Both the position numbers and the translations under genes were made by a program. Below are positions 17,611-26,020 of a DNA stretch of 34,876 nucleotides, in pieces. Position 1 is the first letter of the stretch, and each line of letters starts with the position of its first letter. Below the pieces are notes generated by a model. It did not search any database and was not told where the DNA came from. It was given only the letters and a program-made list of their open reading frames with translations. This DNA comes from Streptomyces sp. NBRC 110611 (GTDB lineage: Bacteria > Actinomycetota > Actinomycetes > Streptomycetales > Streptomycetaceae): contig NZ_BBUY01000004.1 of the NCBI RefSeq assembly GCF_001590865.1, forward strand, positions 542,435 through 577,310, written 5' to 3'.

Positions 17611-17970
17611 TCATCCCCCGGGGGGACTCTCCGCCGGTGCGGCCCGGCGGGCCCGCCGCCGTTCGCGGCGCAACCGCCGTGCCGTGCTGCTCGGTTGTGA
17701 GTGCACCCCGTGGCGCTGCACCCAGACCTGCCGGGTCACCCAGACGTCGAGCACCGCCCAGGTGGCGACCACGGTGGCGGCGACCGTGCTCAGCGCCGCC
17801 GGGAAGGCGAACCACGAGCCGGCCAGCGTGGTCAGGAACGCCACCATCGCCTGGATCAGGGTGATCGCCACGATGATCACCGCGCGCACCGCGGCCGTAC
17901 GCACCGGATCCGGCATCCTGGCCCGGGTTGCCGGCTCCTCCTCCCACAACGGTCGCCATCCGGTGTCCAT
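17611..17970 (-). CDS. Small two-helix membrane protein of unknown function
   Basis: A 119-residue protein I cannot name. After MDTGWRPLWEEEPATRARMP it has two hydrophobic segments, about 26-47 (VRAVIIVAITLIQAMVAFLT) and 52-75 (WFAFPAALSTVAATVVATWA), then a strongly basic, Arg-rich cytoplasmic tail. The ATG at 17970 is chosen because the open frame upstream of it is low-complexity; a GGAG lies about ten bases before it. A downstream Met (residue 19) is an alternative start. It is transcribed leftward, toward the SMC-like gene and away from cvnA, and stands alone. Confidence 0.6.
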   Translation of the reverse strand: MDTGWRPLWEEEPATRARMPDPVRTAAVRAVIIVAITLIQAMVAFLTTLAGSWFAFPAALSTVAATVVATWAVLDVWVTRQVWVQRHGVHSQPSSTARRLRRERRRARRAAPAESPPGG

Positions 17971-18220
17971 GAACGCGTCACACTCCCCGTACTCTCCCGG
18001 AACACCCGGATCCAGGGCGACTGCCCGGGTTTCACCGGTTACCGTCCCACAACCACCGCGCCGAACCCCCGCCCCTCCACGGGCCGTCCCCCCACCACCC
18101 CTCCATGGTCGGGCACCGGAACGGCCGGGAGTGATCCGGGGCGGCGCGTAACCGGCTACCCCGGCAGCGGCCCGCCGCCGGATACCGGTGCGGTGTCCCG
18201 GCTCACGGTGACGGGCGGGC

Positions 18221-18275
18221 CCCGGGAATCGCTGGGAATCGACGGAAATCGTACGGGCGGGCTTTCCGGGAATCG
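18221..18275 (+). repeat. Phased GGGAATCG direct repeats upstream of cvnA
   Basis: GGGAATCG occurs at 18224 and 18234, a variant CGGAAATCG at 18243, and GGGAATCGG at 18268. The first three are ten bases apart, one helical turn, so a protein could bind them on one face of the DNA. They sit about 150-200 bases before the cvnA start in the 450-base gap between the divergent genes. Confidence 0.6.
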
Positions 18276-18284
18276 GCGGACAAC

Positions 18285-18325
18285 GTATGACGATCCCGCC
18301 CCGGATCCCTGACTCGGCGTCATAC
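18285..18325. repeat. Inverted repeat GTATGACG...CGTCATAC upstream of cvnA
   Basis: The 8-bp arms GTATGACG (18285-18292) and CGTCATAC (18318-18325) enclose 25 bases. It could be an operator or a hairpin near the cvnA promoter. I see no strong -35/-10 pair in the gap; TAGGCT at 18356-18361 is a possible -10. The rest of 17971-18419 shows nothing I can name. Confidence 0.45.
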
Positions 18326-18419
18326 AAGGCCTTCGGGTAGGTCACCCGGCAGTAGTAGGCTCACGCCGTTTGTTGACGGAACACCGCTCCCGGACAACGG
18401 GGTTGATGGAGGGGAGGCC

Positions 18420-21362
18420 ATGCGCTTTCGCGGAAAGTCGGTCCGCCGGAAGATCGTGGCGCTGCTGCTCGTACCGCTGGTGTCCCTGACGTCCCTGTGG
18501 GTGTTCGCGACGTATCTCACCGGCCGCGAGGCCAACCGCCTGCTGGACGTCGGCAACGTCGCACAACGCTTGGGGCACCCCGTCGAGGACCTCCTCCAGG
18601 CCCTCCAGCACGAGCGCCGCCAGAGCCTCCGCTACTTGGCCGACCGGCGGGGCGCCGACGCGCTCGGAGCGCTCCACGGCCGCACCCGCGCCACCGACGA
18701 GGCCCTCACCCGGCTGCGCGCGGACGCCGCCTCCGCGGGCGTCCGCGAGGACCTGACCGGCGGCGCCGGTGACCGGCTGGACACCGTCCTGGACGGCCTC
18801 GCCGCACTCACCTCGCTGCGCGCCCGGATCAAGGACAACACCGCCACCCGCGACGAGGCCATGGAGGGCTACAACTCCCTGGCCGACCCCGGCTACGACT
18901 TCCTGTCCGCGCTCCACCCCCCGGAGAACGCGGAGATGGACAGGCAGGGGCGCGCACTGGTCGGTCTCGCCCGCGCCCGCGAGGCCGTCTCCCGCGAGGA
19001 CGCGCTGATGTCCGCCGTCCTCGCCTCCGGCACCATGAGCGGACGCGATCTGCGCGCGCTCTCCGACCGGGCCGCCGAGCGCCGCCTCCTCTACGGCACC
19101 AGCCTCCCGCTCCTCCCCGCCGAGGACCGCGGCGGCTACGAGGACTACTGGCGCTCCGCACCGGCCCGCGAACTGGCCTCGTACGAGGACCGGGTGATCG
19201 CCGCCGGTGCGCAGGCCGGACCGCGGGCGGTCAACGCCGAGCGCTGGAGCACCGCCGCGGCCCGGGTGCTCGGCGACCTCGAACGGCTGGGCAGGGACGC
19301 CGGCGACCGCTATCAGGAACGGATGGCACCGGTCGTCACCCACACCCTGCTCAAGGCCGCCGTCGCCGGAGTGCTCGGCTTCGTCGCCCTGCTGGTCTCG
19401 GTCGTCGTCTCGTTCCGCGTCGGCCGCCGCCACGTCCGGGACCTGACCCGGCTGCGCAGGACCGCCCACGAGGCCGCCGGTGTACGGCTGCCGAGCGTGA
19501 TGCGCCGGCTGGCGGCCGGCGAGCAGGTGGACGTGGAGACCGAGGCACCCCGCCTGGACTTCGGCCCGGACGAGACCGGCCAGGTCGGCCAGGCCCTCAA
19601 CACCCTCCAACGGGCCGCCGTCGAGGCCGCCGTCAAACAGGCCGATATGCGCCGCGGAGTCTCCGAGGTTTTCGTCAACCTCGCCCGCCGCAGCCAGGTA
19701 CTGCTGCACCGCCAGCTGACCCTCCTGGATGCCATGGAACGGCGCACCGAGGACACCGACGAACTCGCCGACCTCTTCCGGCTCGACCACCTCACCACCC
19801 GTATGCGGCGGCACGCCGAAGGCCTGGTCATCCTCTCCGGCGCGGTCCCCTCCCGGCAGTGGCGCAGACCCGTCCAGCTGATGGACGTGGTGCGGGCGGC
19901 GGTCGCCGAGGTCGAGGACTACGAGCGGATCGAGGTGCGCCGGCCGCCCCGGCTCGCGGTGGACGGCCCCGCGGTATCGGACCTCACCCACCTGATCGCC
20001 GAACTCCTGGAGAACGCCACGGTCTTCTCGCCGCCGCACACCGCCGTACAGGTGCTCGGCGAGCGGGTCGCCAACGGCTACACCCTGGAGATCCACGACC
20101 GCGGCCTGGGGATGGCGCCCGACCAGCTGCTGGAGGCCAACCTCCGGCTCGCCGAGACACCGGAGTTCGAGCTCTCGGACACCGACCGGCTCGGGCTGTT
20201 CGTGGTCAGCCGGCTCGCCCGGCGGCAGCACGTACGGGTCTCCCTCCAGCCCTCGCCGTACGGCGGCACCACCGCCGTGGTCCTCATCCCGGGCGAGATC
20301 CTCACCGAGTCCGCCGGCGGCGGCCGGGCGGACGACGCGGCGGCCGCGGACCCGCGCTCCGGCGGCCCGGTGGAACTCGAGGCGCCGCTGGGGCCGGACG
20401 AGCGGGGGCCGGCCGGGGACGAGGACGTCCTGTCCGGGAAGCGGGCCGGGGAACGCGGCGGGGACCGGCGAGGCGAGCGACACCGGGCAACCGGCCCGGA
20501 CCGCGGGCGCGGCCCCGACCGGCGGCGCGAGCGCGGGCGCCGCGGCCCGGGTACGGCACCGTCCCGGCCGGCCACCGGGCCGCGCGGGATCGCCGCCCTG
20601 CCGCCCGTCCCCGACGGCGAACCGCATCAGCAGACCCGGGACCAGGCGCCCGGGGGCAGGAATTCCCCGGCCACCGCCGAGGGGACGCCCGCCCGGCCGA
20701 AGGCCGGCGGCGGGCCCGTACCGCTGCCGCGCCGCCCCCGCCCGCCGGTGCTCGTCGCGGACCACGGCCGGACGGTCGAAGGCCGGAGGCGCGAAGGGGA
20801 CGCGGACGCGGCGGACGGGAACGCGGTGGAGGGGCACACGGCGGACAGGAACGCGCCGGATGGGAACGCGGCGGCACCATCCGGCGGGGAGCCGGCCGCC
20901 CGGCGCCCGTCCGACGCGGACACCGGGGGCAACGGCGACGCCGACGACACCGCCCCGCCGCCGCCCCGGAATCCGCCCCGCGCCACCACCGCGACCGGAC
21001 TGCCCCGCCGCGTCCGCCAGGCCAGCCTGGCACCGCAGCTCAGAACGGAGAGCCCCGAGCAGCCCCCAGGGGAGCGACACCCCGGGCCACCCGCGGACGA
21101 CCGGGACGCCGAGGCGGTACGCGCCCGGATGGCCTCGCTCCAGCGCGGCTGGCAGCGCGGCCGCCGCGACCACGGCGACGACCGACCGGAGACCACAGCA
21201 CCGGCAGACGAGGACCGGCCGGAGACCACAGCACCGGCAGGCGAGGACCGGCCGGCCGGGAACACCACAGGACCGGATGCCCCTGACCCGCCCCGGCACG
21301 ACGGCGACGGCACGGGCACCCACGCACCACCAGGAACCACAACGGGAGGGGACGGCCCATGA
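18420..21362 (+). CDS. cvnA: Conservon sensor histidine kinase-like protein CvnA
   Basis: A 980-residue membrane protein, first gene of a conservon operon (a prokaryotic receptor/small-GTPase-like module of actinomycetes). It has a TM helix at about 14-35, an extracellular nitrate/nitrite-sensor-like (NIT) helical domain to about 300, a second TM helix (about 310-332), then a HAMP-like linker. The ATP-binding kinase domain has its N-box ELLENATVFSPP near 527 and GLGMAP and GLFVVSRLARR following. No clear His-box for autophosphorylation is seen, as is usual for CvnA. From about 640 the chain is Pro/Arg/Asp-rich and probably disordered, with two 33-bp repeats. AGGGGAGG lies before the ATG at 18420. 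Its stop overlaps cvnB as ATGA. Confidence 0.88.
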   Translation: MRFRGKSVRRKIVALLLVPLVSLTSLWVFATYLTGREANRLLDVGNVAQRLGHPVEDLLQALQHERRQSLRYLADRRGADALGALHGRTRATDEALTRLRADAASAGVREDLTGGAGDRLDTVLDGLAALTSLRARIKDNTATRDEAMEGYNSLADPGYDFLSALHPPENAEMDRQGRALVGLARAREAVSREDALMSAVLASGTMSGRDLRALSDRAAERRLLYGTSLPLLPAEDRGGYEDYWRSAPARELASYEDRVIAAGAQAGPRAVNAERWSTAAARVLGDLERLGRDAGDRYQERMAPVVTHTLLKAAVAGVLGFVALLVSVVVSFRVGRRHVRDLTRLRRTAHEAAGVRLPSVMRRLAAGEQVDVETEAPRLDFGPDETGQVGQALNTLQRAAVEAAVKQADMRRGVSEVFVNLARRSQVLLHRQLTLLDAMERRTEDTDELADLFRLDHLTTRMRRHAEGLVILSGAVPSRQWRRPVQLMDVVRAAVAEVEDYERIEVRRPPRLAVDGPAVSDLTHLIAELLENATVFSPPHTAVQVLGERVANGYTLEIHDRGLGMAPDQLLEANLRLAETPEFELSDTDRLGLFVVSRLARRQHVRVSLQPSPYGGTTAVVLIPGEILTESAGGGRADDAAAADPRSGGPVELEAPLGPDERGPAGDEDVLSGKRAGERGGDRRGERHRATGPDRGRGPDRRRERGRRGPGTAPSRPATGPRGIAALPPVPDGEPHQQTRDQAPGGRNSPATAEGTPARPKAGGGPVPLPRRPRPPVLVADHGRTVEGRRREGDADAADGNAVEGHTADRNAPDGNAAAPSGGEPAARRPSDADTGGNGDADDTAPPPPRNPPRATTATGLPRRVRQASLAPQLRTESPEQPPGERHPGPPADDRDAEAVRARMASLQRGWQRGRRDHGDDRPETTAPADEDRPETTAPAGEDRPAGNTTGPDAPDPPRHDGDGTGTHAPPGTTTGGDGP
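21180..21245 (+). repeat. Two 33-bp tandem repeats in the cvnA tail
   Basis: Units at 21180-21212 and 21213-21245 differ at only a few bases and encode DRPETTAPADE and DRPETTAPAGE; a partial third unit (DRPAGNTTG) follows. An earlier low-complexity stretch (about 20806-20876) encodes DGNA/EGHTADRNA-type pentads. Such in-frame repeats in a disordered tail can change length by slippage. Confidence 0.85.
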
Positions 21363-21799
21363 CCGCACCGAAGGCAGCAACGACCACCGCACCGGCTCCG
21401 GCGAGGGGACCCGGTGAGCTGAACTGGCTCCTGGACGAGCTGGTCGGCCGGGTCGGCTCGATCCGCAAGGCCCTCGTCCTCTCCAGCGACGGCCTGGCCA
21501 CCGGCGCCTCGGAGGACCTCGGCCGCGAGGACGGCGAGCATCTGGCCGCGGTCGCCTCCGGCTTCCACAGCCTGGCCAAGGGCGTCGGCCGGCACTTCGA
21601 CGCCGGACGGGTCCGCCAGACCATCGTCGAACTGGACGAGGCGTTCCTCTTCGTCAGCGCGGCCGGCGACGGCAGCTGCCTGGCCGTACTGGCCGACGCC
21701 GACTCCGATGTCGGGCTGATCGCCTACGAGATGACCCTGCTGGTGAAGCGGGTGGGTACGCACCTGGGCACCGCGCCCCGGTCCGGCCCGTCCACATGA
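21359..21799 (+). CDS. cvnB: Conservon roadblock/LC7 protein CvnB
   Basis: A 146-residue roadblock/LC7-domain protein. After a short Ala/Thr/Pro leader it has LNWLLDELVGRVGSIRKALV, then LSSDGLATGAS and GDGSCLAVLADADSDVGLIA, the usual alpha-beta pattern of the family. In conservons CvnB is thought to act with CvnA and the CvnD GTPase at the membrane, in the manner of MglB. Start and stop overlap cvnA and cvnC by ATGA, so expression is coupled. Confidence 0.92.
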   Translation: MTAPKAATTTAPAPARGPGELNWLLDELVGRVGSIRKALVLSSDGLATGASEDLGREDGEHLAAVASGFHSLAKGVGRHFDAGRVRQTIVELDEAFLFVSAAGDGSCLAVLADADSDVGLIAYEMTLLVKRVGTHLGTAPRSGPST

Positions 21800-22209
21800 G
21801 TGAGCAGGACGGCCGGGCGGCGCGGGAGCGGGCGGCGGCCCGCTGGTACGACGACGAGGCCGGTCCCGTCGTCCGGCCGTACGCCATGACCCGCGGGCGC
21901 ACCCGCACCGGCGCGGAGGAGCGCCTCGACCTGATCGCCCAGGTGATCGCCGAGAGCCGCGCACCGCAGGCCGTCGACGACCGGACACTGGCGCCGGAGC
22001 ACATCGAGATCGTCGAGCGGTGCCGGCGGGCGCCGCTGTCGGTCGCCGAGCTGGCGGCCGGACTCGACCTGCCGGTCGGGGTCGTACGGGTCCTGGTCGG
22101 CGACCTGCTCGACGCGGATCTGGTCCGGGTCAGCCGGCCGGTGCCGCCGGCCGAGCTGCCGGACGAAGATGTGCTGCGCGAGGTGATCGACGGCCTGCGC
22201 GCCCTGTGA
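21796..22209 (+). CDS. cvnC: Conservon DUF742 protein CvnC
   Basis: A 137-residue DUF742 protein. It has WYDDEAGPVVRPYAMTRGRT near the N-terminus and a winged-helix-like second half (CRRAPLSVAELAAGLDLPVG, then VVRVLVGDLLDADLVRVSRP). The start overlaps the cvnB stop (ATGA). In a standard conservon the next gene is cvnD, a small GTPase, usually overlapping or within a few bases. Here the coding strand ends and a convergent aquaporin gene follows 60 bases on, so this operon has no cvnD. Confidence 0.92.
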   Translation: MSEQDGRAARERAAARWYDDEAGPVVRPYAMTRGRTRTGAEERLDLIAQVIAESRAPQAVDDRTLAPEHIEIVERCRRAPLSVAELAAGLDLPVGVVRVLVGDLLDADLVRVSRPVPPAELPDEDVLREVIDGLRAL

Positions 22210-22269
22210 CCCGGCCGGCCCGGGGCGCTCAGGACGTCGCCCCGCATCGTCCGCGGGCGGCCGCCGGTG

Positions 22270-23043
22270 TCAGAACACGCAGGCGTGCACCAGGCCCGCG
22301 AGCACCGCGCCGATCAGCGGTCCGGCCACCGGGATCCAGGCGTAACTCCACTCGGAGGAGCCCTTGTTGGGGATCGGCAGCAGCGCGTGGACGATACGCG
22401 GGCCGAGGTCGCGGGCCGGGTTGATGGCGTAACCGGTGGGCCCGCCCAGCGACAGCCCGATGCCGACGACCAGCAGCGCCACCAGCAGCACGGTGATCCC
22501 CGAGCCGTAGATGCCGGCCTGCGCGCCGGGGACCCGGCCGAGGCCGATGCCCTTGTTCTGGCCGAAGAACAGCAGGGGCAGCACCAGTCCGACGGTGGCG
22601 ATGATCTCGGAGACGAGATTGGCGGCCGGCTTGCGGACCTCCGGGACCGTGGCGAAGACCCCCAGCGTCGGCTGCGGGGTGCCACCGGACCGGCCGTCGT
22701 TGGCGGCGAACTGCGCGTAGTACAGCGCCCAGGCCAGTACGGCACCGATCACCGCACCGGCCAGCTGCGCCACGATGTAGAGCGGTACGTCCGACCACTC
22801 GGTGCCGCCCGCGACCGCCGAGCCCACCGTCACCGCCGGGTTGAGGTGCCCGCCGGAGAGCGGCGCCGCGGTGTACGCCCCGGCCATGACACCCAGGCCC
22901 CAGCCGAACGCGACCGCGACCCAGCCGGCCGACCCGGCCTTGGAGCGCGGCAGGCTGACCGCGGCGCACACACCGGCGCCGAAGAGAATCAGGACGGCGG
23001 TACCGATCACTTCACCGACGACGATGTCCCCAGGGGAATACAT
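22270..23043 (-). CDS. MIP-family channel, probable glycerol facilitator/aquaglyceroporin
   Basis: A 257-residue six-helix membrane channel of the MIP family. Both NPA boxes are present: [11 protein letters not shown] and [13 protein letters not shown]. The Asp right after NPAR is the mark of glycerol-conducting (GlpF-type) members rather than strict water channels, so uptake of glycerol or similar small polyols is likely. GAGG/GGAG lies close before the ATG at 23043. No glycerol kinase gene or glycerol regulator is nearby, so its substrate cannot be confirmed from context. It is monocistronic as far as I can see, convergent with cvnC. Confidence 0.9.
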   Translation of the reverse strand: MYSPGDIVVGEVIGTAVLILFGAGVCAAVSLPRSKAGSAGWVAVAFGWGLGVMAGAYTAAPLSGGHLNPAVTVGSAVAGGTEWSDVPLYIVAQLAGAVIGAVLAWALYYAQFAANDGRSGGTPQPTLGVFATVPEVRKPAANLVSEIIATVGLVLPLLFFGQNKGIGLGRVPGAQAGIYGSGITVLLVALLVVGIGLSLGGPTGYAINPARDLGPRIVHALLPIPNKGSSEWSYAWIPVAGPLIGAVLAGLVHACVF

Positions 23044-23146
23044 GGCGGCTCCTCGGCCTCACCCGGGGACGTCCCCCGGTACTCCGTGCAGGGTGCGTGC
23101 CACCGGCGGGCGGCCGCTGCCACCAGGCCGGGTGCCTGAGTCGGCG

Positions 23147-23204
23147 GGGTCCGGACGCGCGGGTCCGGACGCGCGGTGTCAGGGTGCGCAGTGTCCGGGT
23201 GCGC
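23147..23204 (+). repeat. Four-unit 14-15-bp tandem repeat
   Basis: GGGTCCGGACGCGC occurs twice in direct succession (23147-23160, 23161-23174), followed by two diverged 15-bp units, GGTGTCAGGGTGCGC (23175-23189) and AGTGTCCGGGTGCGC (23190-23204). It lies in the gap between the EAL-GGDEF gene stop and the aquaporin start, so it may sit in the aquaporin promoter region. Confidence 0.8.
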
Positions 23205-23229
23205 GGTGCCGACCGGCACCCGGAAGTGT

Positions 23230-25026
23230 TCACCCGAGGTGATCGGGCGTCAAGGACGCCTCATGGGGGAGTGGTTGAGCTCTCGCTCCCGGCCCGACCC
23301 GTGGCGGCCCGGCGGACGGCCCGGTGAGCGGCCCGGCGGGCGGTCCCCCCGGAGTCGTCGGAGTCGTCGGAGCCGTCGCACCCCGGCGGATCTCGGTCCG
23401 CGCCCCGCCGGGCCGGCCCACCACCCAGCTCGCCCCCGGCAGCGCCTTGGCCTCCTGCTTCAGCGGGGCGAGCGCCGCCGCGGCCGCACGGTGCCCGCGG
23501 ACGCCGCCGGGCGGGCACACCACCGTCGCCAGCGACAGCGTCACCGGCCGCCCGCCCACCGGCCACACCACGTCCAACAGCGCCGCGGCGAACGGCTCCA
23601 GGCCGTCCGGCTCCGTCAGCACCAGGAAGTCGTCGCCGCCGATATGCCCCACCCGGGACGCCGGTACCCCCGCCGCCACCTCGGCGAGCGTCCGCCCCAC
23701 CGCGCGGATCAGTTCATCGCCGGCCGCGAACCCGGCGCCGTCGTTGACCTGCTTGAACCCGTCCACGTCCAGCCAGCTCAGCGCGAACGCCCGCCCTTCG
23801 GCGATCCGCCGGTCGACCTCGCCGTTGACCTCGTCCGAACCGGGCAGCCGGGTCAGCGGGTTGAGCCGCGCCGCCTCCTCCACCCGGCTCTCGGCCAGCG
23901 CCCGCAGGATGTCGGCGAGGTGCACCACACCGATACAGCGGCCGCGTTCGTCCACCACCGCCACCTCGTCCCCGGTCCGGTCCCGGCCGCCCTCGGCGAT
24001 CACATCGAGCACCTGCCAGGCGGTGGCGTCCGCGCCCACCGTCCGCGGCCGGTCCGCCAGCCGCAGCGCCGGCCGGTCGGCGTAGAGCGCATGCCCGTAC
24101 CGCCCGGAGAGCGACAGCAGGAACCGGTCCCGGCCGATCGCCCGGACGGGCACCCCGTCGGTGTCCACCAGCAGTACCCCCGACACCCCGGGGAAGCCGA
24201 TGAGGTGGCTGCGCACCGCGCCCGCCGACGCGGACATCGGCAGCAGCGCGGCAGGCTGCAGGAACTGGGTGACCGGCGGCCCGGACGGCGGGCGGTACGA
24301 CAACGCCGGCCCGCTCGCCGCCGGCCGTGCCGCGCGCGGCAGATACACCTCGGTGGCCGGCCGCCGCGCCGGCGGCGCGAACAGATGCCCCTGTGCCAGC
24401 TGTACCCCGGCATCCCGCACCGCCGCGTACTGCCGCTCGGTTTCCACCCCCTCGATGGCCAGCAGCCCGCCCACCCGCTCACACAGCTGCCGCATCGCGG
24501 CCACCGCGGCCTGCCGCCCCCGGTCGGCGTCCAGCCGCACACACAGCGCGGCATCGAGCTTGACGAGGTCCGGCGTCAGCTCACCGAGCAGCCGCAGCGG
24601 CAGATCCCCGTCCCCGACCCCGTCCGCGCAGATCCGGTACCCCTCGTCGCGCAGCACCGATACCGACTCCAGCAGCGCGGCGCGCGGGACATGGGTGAAC
24701 GGCCCGACGAGATCCAGGGTGATCTCCCAGGGACGCCGGCCAACGTCGTGGACGGCCTTGCCCAGCGACGTCAGCCGCGGCAGCTCGGCGACCGTGGTGG
24801 CGAAGACGTTGATGTGCAGTGGCAGCAGCGTCTCCTGGTGTGCTGCGGCGCGTACGGCGAGTGCCGCGAGTTCGGCGTCCAGGTCGGGGCAGCGCCGGGC
24901 GGACGTGAGGACGTCGACCTCGCCGGGCTCGGGGCGGGCGAGTGTCTCCAGCGCGGCGATCGACCCGGTCGAGAGGTTCACCACGGGCTGGAAGGCGAAT
25001 CGAAGCTGGTCCGTCCAGGCAGGCAC
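23230..25026 (-). CDS. EAL-CBS-GGDEF protein, cyclic di-GMP signalling, degenerate motifs
   Basis: A 598-residue soluble protein with an EAL domain (about 5-240), a CBS-pair region (about 255-395) and a GGDEF domain (about 410-560). The GGDEF signature is GGDDF (463-467), still acidic at the key place, with LNPLTRLPG and DVDGFKQVND before it. In the EAL domain, ExLxR is present (Glu27, ALETLAR), as are LVKLD and EGVET. However, the DDFGTG motif reads ADGVGDG and the Glu of the usual EITE is lost (LDLVGP). So phosphodiesterase activity is doubtful and the EAL part may only bind cyclic di-GMP; the GGDEF part could still work as a cyclase. The start is GTG at 25026; there is no strong ribosome site. 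A ligand such as an adenine nucleotide at the CBS pair is possible. Confidence 0.85.
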   Translation of the reverse strand: MPAWTDQLRFAFQPVVNLSTGSIAALETLARPEPGEVDVLTSARRCPDLDAELAALAVRAAAHQETLLPLHINVFATTVAELPRLTSLGKAVHDVGRRPWEITLDLVGPFTHVPRAALLESVSVLRDEGYRICADGVGDGDLPLRLLGELTPDLVKLDAALCVRLDADRGRQAAVAAMRQLCERVGGLLAIEGVETERQYAAVRDAGVQLAQGHLFAPPARRPATEVYLPRAARPAASGPALSYRPPSGPPVTQFLQPAALLPMSASAGAVRSHLIGFPGVSGVLLVDTDGVPVRAIGRDRFLLSLSGRYGHALYADRPALRLADRPRTVGADATAWQVLDVIAEGGRDRTGDEVAVVDERGRCIGVVHLADILRALAESRVEEAARLNPLTRLPGSDEVNGEVDRRIAEGRAFALSWLDVDGFKQVNDGAGFAAGDELIRAVGRTLAEVAAGVPASRVGHIGGDDFLVLTEPDGLEPFAAALLDVVWPVGGRPVTLSLATVVCPPGGVRGHRAAAAALAPLKQEAKALPGASWVVGRPGGARTEIRRGATAPTTPTTPGGPPAGPLTGPSAGPPRVGPGARAQPLPHEASLTPDHLG

Positions 25027-25179
25027 GGCAGTAGCCTGCCCCGCCGCGCTCCGAACAGGACGTGATTAACGCGGTGTTCACGCATCATTCCGGAGCGTAC
25101 GGGCGGCTCCCGCGCGATGCACACAGGACGTTCGACGGACGGCGTGCCGGACCTGGCGCCCGGAACCAGGATGCGCCGG

Positions 25180-25980
25180 TCACCGGACCGGGAAGTCGAA
25201 GTAGGTGTCCGGGAACGTCTCCGGGGTGAAGGTGAAGTGCCACCACTCTTCCGGCAGGTTGACGAATCCGGCCCGCTCCAGGCCGCTCTTCAGCAGCAGC
25301 CGGTTCCGCAGCTGCCGTCCGCGGATCCGCGGGTCGAGGGTGTGCGCGAGCGTGTCGAAGCAGTCGAAGCCCGTCCCCATGTCGAGGGAGTTGTCCGGGA
25401 AGCGCTCGCCCTCCGGCCCGTAGCAGGGCGTCAGCGGCTCGCCCGGCACATACGGGCGGGTGGGCGCCGCCGGCAGCCGCACCAGGGTCAGATCGACCGT
25501 ACTGCCCCTGCTGTGACCGGACTTGGCGGCGATATAGCCGTCCTCGAACAGCTTCGCCTTGTCCTGCCGGGGATAGAACTCGGCCTTCATCCGCTGGTCG
25601 CCGAGGTCCTCGGCCCACCGGACGAAGTGGTCCACGGCGCGCTGCGGCCGGTAGCAGTCGTACACCTTGAGCGAGTAGCCGCGCTTGAGGAAGGAGCGCT
25701 GGGCGCGGTGCAGGGCCCGGGCCGCGTTCCGGGTCAGCAGGCATCGCGGCCCGAGGTAGCCGTCGACCGGCCCGCCCGTGAAGTTGTGCGGCGTGACGTA
25801 GCGCATCTCCTGGATGATCGTCGGGTCCACCGCGCGCAGCGCGACGAACTCCCCGGGCATCGTGGCCGGGTGCGCCGCCGGACGGACGGCGCCCGACGCC
25901 TGTGGCGGCGCGGCGGTGACGGTCATCAGGGCGGCGGCAGCGACGGCCAGGCCGCGCAGCGTGGCGGCGAGTCTCGGCAT
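25180..25980 (-). CDS. Secreted VanX-like D-Ala-D-Ala dipeptidase (peptidase M15D)
   Basis: A 266-residue zinc peptidase of the VanX/DdpX family, which cleaves free D-alanyl-D-alanine. An N-terminal signal peptide (about 1-30, LRGLAVAAAALMTVTAAPPQ then ASG) sends it outside, unlike cytoplasmic VanX of resistance clusters. Zinc ligands are His156 and Asp163 (SGHSRGSTVD) and His248, with catalytic Glu245 (EEWWHF); VYDCYRPQRAV supplies the conserved Arg. No vanHA ligase/dehydrogenase genes are present, so a cell-wall recycling or nutrient role is more likely than vancomycin resistance. ATG at 25980. Confidence 0.9.
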   Translation of the reverse strand: MPRLAATLRGLAVAAAALMTVTAAPPQASGAVRPAAHPATMPGEFVALRAVDPTIIQEMRYVTPHNFTGGPVDGYLGPRCLLTRNAARALHRAQRSFLKRGYSLKVYDCYRPQRAVDHFVRWAEDLGDQRMKAEFYPRQDKAKLFEDGYIAAKSGHSRGSTVDLTLVRLPAAPTRPYVPGEPLTPCYGPEGERFPDNSLDMGTGFDCFDTLAHTLDPRIRGRQLRNRLLLKSGLERAGFVNLPEEWWHFTFTPETFPDTYFDFPVR

Positions 25981-26020
25981 GGCTCCCGTCTACCAGGCGC
26001 GGCCGGGCGGCGGAAGACCG

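Noticed and set aside
17511..18419. A jetD-type nuclease gene downstream of the SMC-like operon
   Set aside because: Looked for on both strands; only a terminator, a small membrane-protein gene and the cvnA control region are there.
25180..25980. Vancomycin-resistance gene
   Set aside because: Signal peptide and absence of vanH/vanA/vanR/vanS-like neighbours point to a general dipeptidase.
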